This document shows positions 54,177-62,770 of a stretch of DNA of 64,000 nucleotides, in pieces. The stretch lies in assembly GCA_021775425.1 (NCBI GenBank), contig JAJFHX010000004.1, positions 186,001 to 250,000 on the forward strand, written 5' to 3'. Every line of letters begins with the position of its first letter. Position 1 is the stretch's first letter. The notes beneath the pieces are model-generated. The model was given only the letters and a program-made list of their open reading frames with translations. It did no database searches and was not told the DNA's origin. Source of the DNA: Hyphomicrobiales bacterium. GTDB taxonomy: Bacteria > Pseudomonadota > Alphaproteobacteria > Rhizobiales > HXMU1428-3. A program made the position numbers and the translations under genes.

Positions 54177-55613
54177 TTAACCGCCAATGTTGCCATTGTC
54201 ACCGACAAAGGCGATCCTTAGCATGTTGGTTGCACCAGGTGTTCCCAAGGGAATGCCGGCCGTGATGATGACGCGTTGGCCCGGCTGAGCAAAGCCTTCC
54301 CGATAGGCAATGCGGCAGGCTTTATCGACCATGTTATCAAGATCTTCCGGGTCTTTTGTCAGCACACAATGGAGCCCCCACATCATGGCTAACCTTCGGC
54401 CCGTGGCGACGATTGGTGTCAGCGCCAAGATGGGCTGCAATGGCCGCTCCCTTGCGACACGAACACCGGTAGAGCCTGAAGAGGTGTAGCAGACAATGGC
54501 GGAGAGGTTCACCGTTTCTGAAACGGTTTTGGCTGCTGCTGCAATCGCGTCTGAACCGGTTGGTTCTGGCGGGGTTGAGAAGGTGTGGACCGCATCTGAA
54601 TAGAGACTGTCCTGCTCAACTTCCTGCGCGATTTTATCCATTGTTGCCACGGCTTCTTCCGGATATTCACCGGCTGCAGATTCGGCTGAGAGCATCACGG
54701 CATCGGCGCCATCAAAAACGGCACCGGCCACGTCAGAGACTTCGGCTCTTGTCGGCACTGGTGCGCTGATCATTGATTCAAGCATCTGCGTTGCGATGAC
54801 AACCGGTTTGCCGGCTTTTCTGGCCGCTCTTGTGATGCGTTTCTGAATGCCCGGCACTTGTTCTACCGGCATTTCAACACCCAGATCACCCCTTGCCACC
54901 ATGACCCCGTCTGATACCTCAATGATATCATCGAGCCACTGAATGGCTGAAGGTTTTTCTAATTTCGCCATGATGGATGCGCGGCCACGGGCGAGTTTTC
55001 TTGCCTGGGCTACATCTTCCACGCGCTGGACAAAAGACAAGGCGATCCAGTCAACACCCTGATTGACGGCGTAATCCAGATCAGCAAAATCTTTTTCAGT
55101 CATCGCGCCCATAGGCAGCAGACTATCCGGCAGGCTGACACCTTTGCGGCTTGCCAGTTTGCCATGGGTTTTGGCGATCGCGGTGATTTTCTTGCCGGTT
55201 TTGGCGGTGACGATTAGTGTCATCTTACCATCATCGATCAACAAACGATGGCCAACTTCGACACCTTTAAAAATTTCGGGATGCGGCAGAGGTATGCGCT
55301 TTGCAGTGCCCTCTTTCTCATTCATGTCAAAGGTGATTTCATCATCAATTTCAAGCTGGATTTTATCGCCTTTGATTTCTCCTAAACGGAGTTTCGGTCC
55401 TTGCAAGTCCACCAGGATGCCAATCGGTCTGCCAACTTCAGCTTCCACTTTGCGAATTGAGGTATGCAGCTCTTTCATTTTCTTGTGGCTGGCATGACTC
55501 ATATTGATTCGGAAGACATCTGCGCCAGCTCGAAACAGGCGCTCGATCATTTCTGGTGAATCAGAACTTGGGCCGAGGGTTGCTAGTATTTTAACCCTGC
55601 GGTTTCGTCTCAT
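54177..55613 (-). CDS. pyk: Pyruvate kinase
   Basis: 478 aa. Signature blocks are ILATLGPSSDSPEMI, FRINMSHASH, the catalytic IMAKLEKPSAI, GVMVARGDLGVEMP, ATQMLESM, and TRAEVSDVAGAVFDGADAVM. It converts PEP and ADP to pyruvate and ATP. It starts at the last base of the upstream DUF1036 gene (TAATG), a conserved arrangement in Alphaproteobacteria. Confidence 0.97.
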   Translation of the reverse strand: MRRNRRVKILATLGPSSDSPEMIERLFRAGADVFRINMSHASHKKMKELHTSIRKVEAEVGRPIGILVDLQGPKLRLGEIKGDKIQLEIDDEITFDMNEKEGTAKRIPLPHPEIFKGVEVGHRLLIDDGKMTLIVTAKTGKKITAIAKTHGKLASRKGVSLPDSLLPMGAMTEKDFADLDYAVNQGVDWIALSFVQRVEDVAQARKLARGRASIMAKLEKPSAIQWLDDIIEVSDGVMVARGDLGVEMPVEQVPGIQKRITRAARKAGKPVVIATQMLESMISAPVPTRAEVSDVAGAVFDGADAVMLSAESAAGEYPEEAVATMDKIAQEVEQDSLYSDAVHTFSTPPEPTGSDAIAAAAKTVSETVNLSAIVCYTSSGSTGVRVARERPLQPILALTPIVATGRRLAMMWGLHCVLTKDPEDLDNMVDKACRIAYREGFAQPGQRVIITAGIPLGTPGATNMLRIAFVGDNGNIGG

Positions 55614-56119
55614 TATTTTTTCCCATTTTCATCTGGATATTTTAACCGGACTGTCCAGTCATTTTCATTTTTTGTATCTATTTCAAAAAATCCGGTGCGT
55701 TTATAACCACGTTTAACACAATCGGTTACGCCAAACACTGTAAAAGCTTTATCCACTGTACACATTGTGTCTTTACCAGACCACTCGCCACCCCGGTCAT
55801 AATCGACCGCATGGATATAATAATAGCGGGCGATTAATTTCCCTTTTAGCAATACCTCGCAGGTATTTGAGGCAACATTCCACCAGCCTTCTGTTGCCCA
55901 GCGGTTTTTATCTCTATACCCGATAGCGACACCAACCCGGCTTGACGTGGTGTTGCATAGCTTTAACTCGGCTTTTGCCGGTGTGATTTCAGCGAACTGA
56001 ATTATGAGTATAGCGCTTAAAAGTATAAGGGATGTGAAGATAAGGCGTGCCGTTGCAAACAATCTTATGCAAGTTGTTCTTCCAGTGCCGATTTGCATTT
56101 TTTTGATCATTTGTACCAA
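55613..56119 (-). CDS. DUF1036 secreted protein
   Basis: 168 aa. An N-terminal basic and hydrophobic stretch (LIFTSLILLSAILIIQF) acts as signal or anchor. The DUF1036 domain reads LKLCNTTSSRVGVAIGYRD, TEGWWNV, AVDYDRGGEW and RGYKRTGFFEID. Function unknown. The gene is usually coupled to pyk in Alphaproteobacteria, as here. Confidence 0.9.
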   Translation of the reverse strand: MVQMIKKMQIGTGRTTCIRLFATARLIFTSLILLSAILIIQFAEITPAKAELKLCNTTSSRVGVAIGYRDKNRWATEGWWNVASNTCEVLLKGKLIARYYYIHAVDYDRGGEWSGKDTMCTVDKAFTVFGVTDCVKRGYKRTGFFEIDTKNENDWTVRLKYPDENGKK

Positions 56120-56482
56120 ATTCTACTTTGTTAATTTCGTCGTGTAAATTATTCGTGGTCATGTTTGTGCGGTTTTTTATTGTCGCAGTCTAATTCACTC
56201 AATTCACTCATCGGTGAAGCGAGCAGATTTACCCCCCTCAAATTTCAAACAGCGTTTCAATACTCTCATCATGAAATCGGGGCTTTTGCCTTTCAAACCG
56301 ATTAATTTGCTGTTAATTTTACCTAACTAGCATGTCATTTGACTAAGTGCATGTGTTTTTTGACTTTAATAACAAACCGCCCTCATGAAACTTTATTGTT
56401 AGCTGACTTTAAATTATGACGTATTTTTGTTATTGACGAAATATTGCCATTAAATTTTCCCTTTTTGCCGAGTGACCTTTTC
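56120..56482. other. Intergenic region between DUF1036 and N-formylglutamate amidohydrolase genes
   Basis: About 360 AT-rich bases between divergent genes, expected to hold both promoters. A CtrA-type site is at 56302-56316. No repeat module and no ORF with a good start are seen. Confidence 0.5.
56302..56316. promoter_or_regulatory. Candidate CtrA binding site TTAA-N7-TTAA
   Basis: TTAATTTGCTGTTAA, a perfect match to the alphaproteobacterial CtrA consensus, about 165 bp upstream of the N-formylglutamate amidohydrolase gene. In AT-rich DNA chance matches are possible. Confidence 0.4.
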
Positions 56483-57322
56483 ATGAAATCCGTTGATATG
56501 ATGTCTTCACCTGCTGATTTGGCTGCCAGCACTTCCGAATTTTCTGCATTTCATTCGCTTGAAGGGGACCTTCGCAAAGGGTTACTCATATTAGCTGACC
56601 ATGCCAGCGCAGCACTTCCACCAGAATATGGCACGCTTGGCCTTGAAGAAGCTCAGTTTTCAAGACACATCGCTTATGACATCGGCATCGAAGGGGTTGC
56701 GCGCGGTCTAAATAAAGAGCTTGATGTGCCCGTTGTGATGTCGCAATTTTCAAGATTGCTGATTGACCCGAACCGGGGTGTTGGCGACCCGACACTCGTT
56801 ATGCAGATTTCTGACGGGGCGGTTATTCCGGCCAATGCCAATGTTTCAGCTCAAGAAGTGGCATACAGGGTCGAGCAGTTTCACCAGCCTTATCACCAAG
56901 CGATTTCGGCGAATATTGAGCAGTTTCTTGCAAATGACATTTGTCCGATTATTATTTCCCTGCATAGCTTTACGGATAACTGGCGTGGCACTCTGCGCCC
57001 CTGGCAGGCGGGCATTTTATGGGATCAGGATCCGCGCTTTGTTAAACCTTTGCTTTCAGCTCTTCGTGAAGACCCTCGATTAACAGTTGGTGATAACGAA
57101 CCATATACCGGCCAATTAAAAGGGGATTGTATGTACACCCACGGGACTAGCCGCGGGCTGGCTCATGCGCTTATCGAAATCAGACAGGATCTGATTGAGC
57201 ATGAGGCGGGGCAACAGGAATGGGCAACGCGATTAAGTGATATTTTCACACGGCTTCTGGCCAATGAAAAGGTGATTGCACCTTGCCGGCAGGCGTGTCA
57301 TTTTGGCTGTTATGCTGATTGA
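56483..57322 (+). CDS. N-formylglutamate amidohydrolase family protein
   Basis: 279 aa from the ATG at 56483; a TTG at 56444 would add 13 residues. Conserved blocks are LADHASAALPPEYGTLGL, DIGIEGVARGL, SRLLIDPNRG, IISLHSFTD and NEPYTG, which contribute the predicted zinc ligands of the HutG-like fold. The substrate is not established outside Hut pathways. It is followed 9 bp later by the DUF1244 gene, conserved in this class. Confidence 0.88.
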   Translation: MKSVDMMSSPADLAASTSEFSAFHSLEGDLRKGLLILADHASAALPPEYGTLGLEEAQFSRHIAYDIGIEGVARGLNKELDVPVVMSQFSRLLIDPNRGVGDPTLVMQISDGAVIPANANVSAQEVAYRVEQFHQPYHQAISANIEQFLANDICPIIISLHSFTDNWRGTLRPWQAGILWDQDPRFVKPLLSALREDPRLTVGDNEPYTGQLKGDCMYTHGTSRGLAHALIEIRQDLIEHEAGQQEWATRLSDIFTRLLANEKVIAPCRQACHFGCYAD

Positions 57323-57331
57323 GGAGTTTTT

Positions 57332-57634
57332 ATGAGCAAGATTGACGAACAAACCAGAATTGAACTGGAAGCAGCAGCGTTTCGGCGGATGGTGCAGCAT
57401 TTGCGCGACCGGCCCGATGTGCAGAATATCGACATGATGAACCTCGCCAATTTTTGCCGCAACTGCCTTTCCAACTGGTATAAGGACGCAGCGGCTGAAA
57501 AGGGCATTGAGCTCAGCAAAGAAGAATCGCGCGAGATTGTCTATGGTATGCCTTATGATGAGTGGAAGGACAAACACCAGACTGAGGCCACGCCTGAACA
57601 GATCAGGAAATATGAAGCGCGAGACGAGCACTAG
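57332..57634 (+). CDS. DUF1244 protein
   Basis: 100 aa. The family sequence is evident: RMVQHLRDRPDVQNIDMMNL, NFCRNCLSNWYKDAA and YGMPYDEWK. Two or more cysteines in CRNC could bind metal, but function is unknown. It forms a two-gene operon with the amidohydrolase gene. Confidence 0.92.
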   Translation: MSKIDEQTRIELEAAAFRRMVQHLRDRPDVQNIDMMNLANFCRNCLSNWYKDAAAEKGIELSKEESREIVYGMPYDEWKDKHQTEATPEQIRKYEARDEH

Positions 57635-57697
57635 GTTTTGGACGCACACGTTCTAAGCATTCAGATTTTAAACTTTCACTCTTCTTTATACTCTCTT

Positions 57698-58507
57698 TTA
57701 AACTCTGTCTTTTTTGGCGAATGCGACCAGTTCTTCGCGCAGTTCTGTTGAATTTGTGCAGAGTTTGGTGAATTTCAGCCGGGCTGTTTCATCACCGGCC
57801 ATCATATCTATGCCTTCCGGGTCGCAACCACTGATGAGCCAGTTACCCGGATTTTTGTGGCAATGGGTGACAGCATAATGGTGGATCGCATCCTGATGAT
57901 CTTCATTCATATGATCAATCACACCCTGCTCGATGAGTTCAACCTGCTCTGCCTTTTCGGCATCCAGCAGCAGGTCATCACCTGTGAGTTGATAGGCTTT
58001 GCCAAAACCGGCGTTCAGGAGCGCGCGCTCAACGGTCATCTGATAGATAAAGAAATCCGGCAGGCTGTTATATAGCTCTGCCTTTGGGTGGTGGTTGATG
58101 TATCTCTGGCGCAGATTTACGTCTTTGTTTTTGCTTTCCCCCTCCGGTTTTATAAGTTTCGTTGTGCCATAAAGTGTTATTCTTGGATGGGCGAGGGGAT
58201 CGCCTTTACCGGGTTCTCCCAGCATCAGGCTGGTGCGCGGGTCTTCTTTTATCGCTTTGGTATGCGCGGCCAGGTCTGACATTAAAAAAACAGGTTCTCC
58301 AGATACTGTCAGCGTACAGTTTGTGCGGGTGACCTGCGGGTAGCCTGTTTCAGGCTCCAAGGTTGCGATGGCGCCGTGACGCGCCGTACGCATTAGGTCG
58401 CGAGCTAGGCTTATGGCATCCGCTGTGGTTTCCAGAATGGGTGAGGCGGGGTTTTGCGGGGTGTTTTCAGGTTCGGCTGGTTGGTCTTTTTTCATCTCTG
58501 TATTCAT
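57698..58507 (-). CDS. HugZ-like pyridoxamine-phosphate-oxidase-fold protein with DUF2470
   Basis: 269 aa. Residues about 30-170 form the FMN-binding split barrel (HGAIATLEPETGYPQVT, PVFLMSDLAAHTKAI). The C-terminal DUF2470 part reads DHMNEDHQDAIHHYA and GCDPEGIDMMAG. HugZ-type proteins degrade heme to release iron; the His-rich DHMNEDH region binds heme there. Single gene. Confidence 0.88.
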   Translation of the reverse strand: MNTEMKKDQPAEPENTPQNPASPILETTADAISLARDLMRTARHGAIATLEPETGYPQVTRTNCTLTVSGEPVFLMSDLAAHTKAIKEDPRTSLMLGEPGKGDPLAHPRITLYGTTKLIKPEGESKNKDVNLRQRYINHHPKAELYNSLPDFFIYQMTVERALLNAGFGKAYQLTGDDLLLDAEKAEQVELIEQGVIDHMNEDHQDAIHHYAVTHCHKNPGNWLISGCDPEGIDMMAGDETARLKFTKLCTNSTELREELVAFAKKDRV

Positions 58508-58616
58508 CTGGGGCGACCCTTTATTGCAGTTGATTTTTCAGTGTTTAAATTCTGGTTTTATGGCAATATTTCAAAATAACATAACTGATGAAAAGAAGGT
58601 GGTTTTGGTTTTCTTA

Positions 58617-58775
58617 CTCTCACGGCTATTTCGGCGCTGAAGCGCCGAGCCTATATTCTTGTGGCGCTTCAGTTGCCTACCAGCAACCGCGCTATACGGC
58701 GCAACGCGCCGGGCACCACTGGTGTGGGATGCCATGTGCGCTTGCTCCCCTATCGGGGGCAGGCTTCCTTCTTCG
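58617..58775 (+). repeat. Mosaic hairpin element with inserted TTCA unit
   Basis: CTCTCACGGCTATT, hairpin 1 (stem TCGGCGC, loop TGAA, 58631-58648), GCCTATATTCTTGTG, a TTCA unit (58663-58692), hairpin 2 (CGGCGC-AAC-GCGCCG, 58697-58711), an imperfect hairpin 3 (CACCA/TGGTG), GCCATGTGC, hairpin 4 (58740-58764, loop TATC) and CCTTCTTCG. Compared with the 53171 copy, a complete unit replaces CGAGGTG. The 390-bp gap between the HugZ and DUF411 genes holds nothing else. Confidence 0.88.
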
Positions 58776-58900
58776 TCTATATTGTTTTGATAGTTTGGGT
58801 ATTCAGAAACAAGACTTATGTGTTGTTCGCCATTAAAAGCACTTGTATTAGATTAGTATTTTTAAAAGTTTGTGTTTTGTGACTTAAAGGGAGCTGTTTA

Positions 58901-59425
58901 ATGAATTTTATTTTAAGGTCTGGCATTGCGTCTGTGAAGCTCTTGATTGCAGCAATCTGCATTTTCGTAATCTCTGGTTCCGGGGCTGCATTTGCTGACA
59001 ATGCGCCGACCATTACTGTTTTTAAAAGCCCGAGCTGTGGCTGCTGTGGCAAGTGGGTTGATCATCTGAAAGACAATGGTTTTAAGGTTGATGTCAAGCA
59101 AGCCCGCTCAATGGCGGCGATTAAAAAATCAATTGGCTTGCAACCCAAGCTGCACTCCTGCCACACAGCGTTTTTGAACCGCGATGGTAGTGCGAAACAA
59201 CCAAGCGGTGATCATCATAAATCTTCGCCATACATCATCGAAGGGCATGTGCCCGCCAAAGACATCAAAAAACTGCTGGCTGAAAAACCTGACGTGAAAG
59301 GCCTTTCTGTCCCCGGCATGCCTGCTGGATCACCCGGCATGGAGATGGAAGATGGCTCAAAGGATAAATATGATGTGCTGAGCTTTGATGAGGCGGGGAA
59401 GACTGAGGTTTTTAGTTCTTATTGA
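58901..59425 (+). CDS. DUF411 metal-binding protein
   Basis: 174 aa with a signal peptide (ICIFVISGSGAAFA). The DUF411 core reads FKSPSCGCCGKWVDHL and LHSCHTAFL, and VPAKDIKKLLAEKP, GLSVPGMPAGSPGMEM. DUF411 proteins are often encoded with copper resistance genes and likely bind Cu via the CGCC cysteines. The Met-rich PGMPAGSPGMEME tail fits this. It lies between hairpin repeat elements, away from cusAB. Confidence 0.9.
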   Translation: MNFILRSGIASVKLLIAAICIFVISGSGAAFADNAPTITVFKSPSCGCCGKWVDHLKDNGFKVDVKQARSMAAIKKSIGLQPKLHSCHTAFLNRDGSAKQPSGDHHKSSPYIIEGHVPAKDIKKLLAEKPDVKGLSVPGMPAGSPGMEMEDGSKDKYDVLSFDEAGKTEVFSSY

Positions 59426-59506
59426 GGTGTGAGTGAAGTGAACGGGGGATGGGGCTAGAGGTGATGTTTGTGGGGTTCGTGGTTGGGGAGAGATTTAAGT
59501 TTCTTT

Positions 59507-59641
59507 CTCTCACGGGCGTTTTTTCGCTGAAGTAGCGAAAAGCCCTACGAGGTGCGGCGCAACGCGCCGGGCGTCGCTGGCGCGAGGCGCCATGTGCGCC
59601 TGCCCTTTTAAAAAAGGGCAGGCTACCTTCTTCGGGAAGGT
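59507..59641 (+). repeat. Mosaic hairpin element, left arm of a head-to-head composite
   Basis: CTCTCAC then hairpin 1 (GGGC..TTTTCGCT/AGCGAAAA..GCCC, 59514-59545), CTACGAGGTG, hairpin 2 (59555-59569), hairpin 3 (TGGCGC-GAG-GCGCCA, 59578-59592), TGTGC, hairpin 4 (12-bp stem GCCTGCCCTTTT, 59598-59623) and a fifth hairpin CCTTC-TTCGG-GAAGG (59626-59640) closing the element with a stable UUCG-type loop. Confidence 0.88.
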
Positions 59642-59866
59642 TATTTTTGATTAGACTCATACTGCATAAATTTTAGATACGAAGAAAGGAGCAAGCCCAT
59701 TCTTGGTCCTTCATTTACCCACTTCGCAACCGGACTGGCTTGCGTACATGGCGGAGCGACTAGCGTAGCCCGGCGCGTTGCGCCGCATAGCGCGGTTGCT
59801 GGTAGGCAACTGAAGCGCCACAAAGATATAGCCTCGGCGCTTCAGCGCCGAAATAGCCGTGAGAGA
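59642..59866 (-). repeat. Mosaic hairpin element, inverted right arm with nested unit
   Basis: Read on the minus strand it starts at CTCTCACGGCTATT (59866) with hairpin 1 stem TCGGCGC (59834-59851), a TTCA unit (59790-59819) and the GC-rich hairpin 2. Hairpin 4 has a GCAAGCC/GGCTTGC stem. Its loop contains a whole extra unit (59706-59735, outer stem GTCC/GGAC) instead of a tetraloop. About 230 bp are nearly identical (about 4 differences) to 62771-62996. Confidence 0.88.
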
Positions 59867-59950
59867 AAATAAACCTGATCTCGCCTAACCACTCTATTTC
59901 TCAACCAGCAGATCTAAAGACAAATCTCTATCTCTCATCCAGCATTTCTA

Positions 59951-60100
59951 GTTGCGCTTCAGGTTGCCCACATTTTAGCTATGCTTCAGATGCCCACATA
60001 GCATCCGCACACTAGCGCGCCTTCAGGTTGCCCACCAGCAACCGGCGCATACAACCGCGCTTTCTTAGCTGCGCTTCAGGTTGCCCACCAGCAACCGCGC
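59951..60100 (+). repeat. Array of TTCA hairpin units
   Basis: One truncated and three full units: 59981-60009 (inner stem GATGC/GCATC), 60017-60048 (outer GCGCC/GGCGC, inner GGTTGC/GCAACC) and 60071-60100 (outer GCGC/GCGC). Linkers TTCA and CCCAC are constant while arms covary. The array lies about 120 bp before the large cysteine-rich protein gene. Confidence 0.88.
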
Positions 60101-60220
60101 TATTGAACCAATCCCCTCTTCACTGCGACTGATGATTATCAGGGCGTTTGGGACAGTGCATTTATATTTTTGTTATCTCATGAAATGCCCGCCGGTAGCT
60201 TATTATTCTTGGAGGGTAAA

Positions 60221-62410
60221 ATGTTTACAGATTATTTGAAAACTATCATCAGAAGTTCCATCATTTTATTGTCATTTGCGGTTTTGCAACCGGCTTTTGC
60301 AATTGGAGAGCCGCAATTCGGCAATGCCTGGATCAAGGGTAGTTGGAGTGGGCTTGAGGGCAACTCACTGCCCGGAGCAGGCCCGCAGGCAACGTTTGAG
60401 GTCACAAAAGAAGCGGATGCAACGTCATTTGGCACCATTGTTCCCGACGAGGTGACACTTAGAGGCAGCTTTTATGCAGAGATGAAAAAAGGCTATGTCG
60501 GCTCTTATGATGTCGGTTACATATTATTGAGCAGCTCGAATGTGAAGGACGAGATGTCTGGTCACTTATTTGAATATGCCAGAAAAATAGCCAGTGGAAC
60601 TTTTGCTTTTTCAGTACAATCAAATCAACTGCCTCTCCAATTTCAACTTGGCATTATTGCAGCCTGTAATGACAGCTCGAGAATGAGCAATGGGGCTTCT
60701 TACTACGATTTCCCTGTCGCCATTCAGTTTAAAGGCTATCGTTTTAAACGCGGGAACACCAGCGCAAACAAGCGCCGCGACAAGGTTATTCGGGGCTTTG
60801 TACGCAGTAAGGTTTTTTGCACCAGCTTTACTCATAATGAAGCGCCTGAAAAGCCGTATGAGATTCAAGTGTTTGTGAAAAAACTTGGTAAGGCACGCAC
60901 TTGCCCGCGGCGCATTGAAGTGCGCACACGCATCAAATATGAAAACCCGGCAACAGCAAAATTCCGCTTCGTTCATAATGGAAAACAAACCGGGATCATT
61001 TCGATCAAAGCCCGCAAAATTGTTGAACATTACCGCCCGACACCGCAGTCACCTTCCAAGCGGAATATCTATCTGGTTGAGCGTGTGAAATTTTATAATG
61101 TTGGACCTGGCGACCATACATTTAATGTCTTTGTGCGCGGTTCGTCACACCCGAAAGCCAAAACTATTAAAGTTGGCTGTGGGCCGTTTAAACCGTCAGC
61201 ACTTTGGATGACATTATCGCAGCAAAAAAAGGCCAGTTGTCCGAAAAATGTGAAAGCGAAAATTCGCATCACTGCAAACCGTCCGGGCAACGTTCTCACC
61301 AAGATTAAGAACCAGGCCGGTGTGGTGATGGCGATTGAAAGCATCCGTGTGAAGCGGGTTGGCAACCAGTATCTTGGCCGGTTGACCAAAACCTTCAAGA
61401 TGGGTGAGATCGAGACGCAATTAATCGCAGAAGATTCGAATAACTCTAATCTGAACTCAGGCTGGCAACATTTAAAAGTGACTTGCCTCAAGCCAGTGAA
61501 AGGCACGCTTAGTTATCAGGGTGCAGATTTCGGCCGTTGCCCGCGCACTGTTAAAGTCGCTTTTTCCATTCGCACATCAATCAACGGGCGTTTTAAATAC
61601 CGGGTTGATTGCACTGGCGGACGCGCATGGGCTGGAAAAGTGAAAGCTAAGAAGACCGGCCCCAACACTTACCTTGCTGTAGGCGTCAAGAGCTTTTCTA
61701 TCAAGAAACACGAGAAGGTTTCTTGCGCGCTTAAATCCATTGTCGGTGGCAAGCAGAAAATTCTGACTGTGGCAGGGCATAGTTTTAGCTGTGATCAGGG
61801 TGCTTCTGATGATCTGACTGTTGCGCCTGACCCCACGCATGATGAACCGAAGCGTCCATCAGGATTTGTGGCTGACCCTCTCAAATGCAAAGCCAATGAG
61901 CGGCGTGTGCGCGGGCGGTGTGTTCGTATCGTGATTGATTGCAAACGTGGTTTTAAACTGGTGAATGGTCGTTGTGTCAAACAGCCAATTGTCTGCAAAC
62001 GAAATGAGCGTCTGGTGCGCGGCAAGTGCGTACGGATTGTGATTGACTGCAAACGTGGATTCAAGCTTGTGAACGGTCGCTGTGTGAAACAGCCGATTAA
62101 GTGTAAGCCATATGAAAAGCGCGTGCGCGGTAAATGCGTCAAGAAACCTGTCAGCATTGTTTGTAAAAAGGGCTATATCCGCAAGGGTAAGAAATGTGTC
62201 AGGAAACCTGTTATTGGCATTAAGTGCAAAAGTGGTGAACGGCGTGTTGGCAAACGCTGTGTTTGCAAGCCATCGTTCAAGCGGGTGCGTGGACGCTGCA
62301 TTAAGCCGGCAAAACGGGTCAAGCCGAAAGTGAAGACCTTAAAGCTCAATAACAAAGCGCTTAAACGTAAGATTCGCAAAAACAAGAGAAAAGCAAAACG
62401 GAGAAACTAG
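60221..62410 (+). CDS. Large basic secreted protein with Ig-like and cysteine repeats
   Basis: 729 aa from the ATG at 60221 (GGAGGG 5 nt upstream); an ATG at 60170 lacks a ribosome binding site. The signal peptide ends at PAFA-IGEP. Residues about 30-210 are an unassigned domain. Three ~100-residue beta-rich repeats follow, each opening with a CPRR/CPKN/CPRT motif and closing with a Cys. The last ~180 residues hold about eight 18-residue units (C-K-x4-x-V-x-G-R/K-C-V), two pairs of which repeat almost exactly over 108 bp. The end is extremely Lys/Arg-rich. No function is known; a cell-surface or matrix role is a guess. It is bracketed by near-identical hairpin composites. Confidence 0.8.
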   Translation: MFTDYLKTIIRSSIILLSFAVLQPAFAIGEPQFGNAWIKGSWSGLEGNSLPGAGPQATFEVTKEADATSFGTIVPDEVTLRGSFYAEMKKGYVGSYDVGYILLSSSNVKDEMSGHLFEYARKIASGTFAFSVQSNQLPLQFQLGIIAACNDSSRMSNGASYYDFPVAIQFKGYRFKRGNTSANKRRDKVIRGFVRSKVFCTSFTHNEAPEKPYEIQVFVKKLGKARTCPRRIEVRTRIKYENPATAKFRFVHNGKQTGIISIKARKIVEHYRPTPQSPSKRNIYLVERVKFYNVGPGDHTFNVFVRGSSHPKAKTIKVGCGPFKPSALWMTLSQQKKASCPKNVKAKIRITANRPGNVLTKIKNQAGVVMAIESIRVKRVGNQYLGRLTKTFKMGEIETQLIAEDSNNSNLNSGWQHLKVTCLKPVKGTLSYQGADFGRCPRTVKVAFSIRTSINGRFKYRVDCTGGRAWAGKVKAKKTGPNTYLAVGVKSFSIKKHEKVSCALKSIVGGKQKILTVAGHSFSCDQGASDDLTVAPDPTHDEPKRPSGFVADPLKCKANERRVRGRCVRIVIDCKRGFKLVNGRCVKQPIVCKRNERLVRGKCVRIVIDCKRGFKLVNGRCVKQPIKCKPYEKRVRGKCVKKPVSIVCKKGYIRKGKKCVRKPVIGIKCKSGERRVGKRCVCKPSFKRVRGRCIKPAKRVKPKVKTLKLNNKALKRKIRKNKRKAKRRN

Positions 62411-62426
62411 ATTGAATGAATGTCTG

Positions 62427-62457
62427 AAAACCCCGGTTTCATGTCCCGGGGTTTTTT
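62427..62457 (+). terminator. Rho-independent terminator of the cysteine-repeat protein gene
   Basis: Stem AAAACCCCGG/CCGGGGTTTT with an 8-nt loop followed by TT, 17 bp after the stop codon. Confidence 0.9.
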
Positions 62458-62584
62458 GATTTTTTGTGGTTCTTTCCAATACTGAATTAGAGGCTCGTCG
62501 TTAGAGGAAAAGATTGAAGGTCTGGTATTCGGCCCAGAGGTGATGGTTGAGAAATAGAGCGTTTGGCAAGTTCAGGTTTTCTTT

Positions 62585-62770
62585 CTCTCACGGGCGCTTT
62601 TTCGCTGAAGAAGCGAAAAGCCCTACGAGGTGCGGCGCAACGCGCCGGGCGTCGTTTCCTGCGATCAGTTTATCCGTACTCGCTAACGCTCCGTTCGGAC
62701 TGATCTTGTGCACGGGGTGCCATGTTCGCCTGCCCTTTTTAAAAGGGCAGGCTACCTTCTTCGGGAAGGT
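62585..62770 (+). repeat. Mosaic hairpin element, left arm of second head-to-head composite
   Basis: Same plan as 59507-59641: hairpin 1 (62592-62623), CTACGAGGTG, hairpin 2, then a longer replacement for hairpin 3 containing GATCAG...CTGATC and TCCG...CGGA stems (about 62673-62705), GCCATGTTC, hairpin 4 (62728-62752) and the UUCG hairpin 5 (62754-62770). The swapped hairpin-3 segment shows module replacement against an otherwise conserved frame. Confidence 0.88.

Noticed and set aside
59641-59823. 60-codon minus-strand frame starting MWRFSCLPATALCGATRRA
   Set aside because: It lies entirely inside the mosaic hairpin element and is repeated at 62770-62952 only because the element is duplicated. 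No ribosome binding site; composition follows the hairpins.
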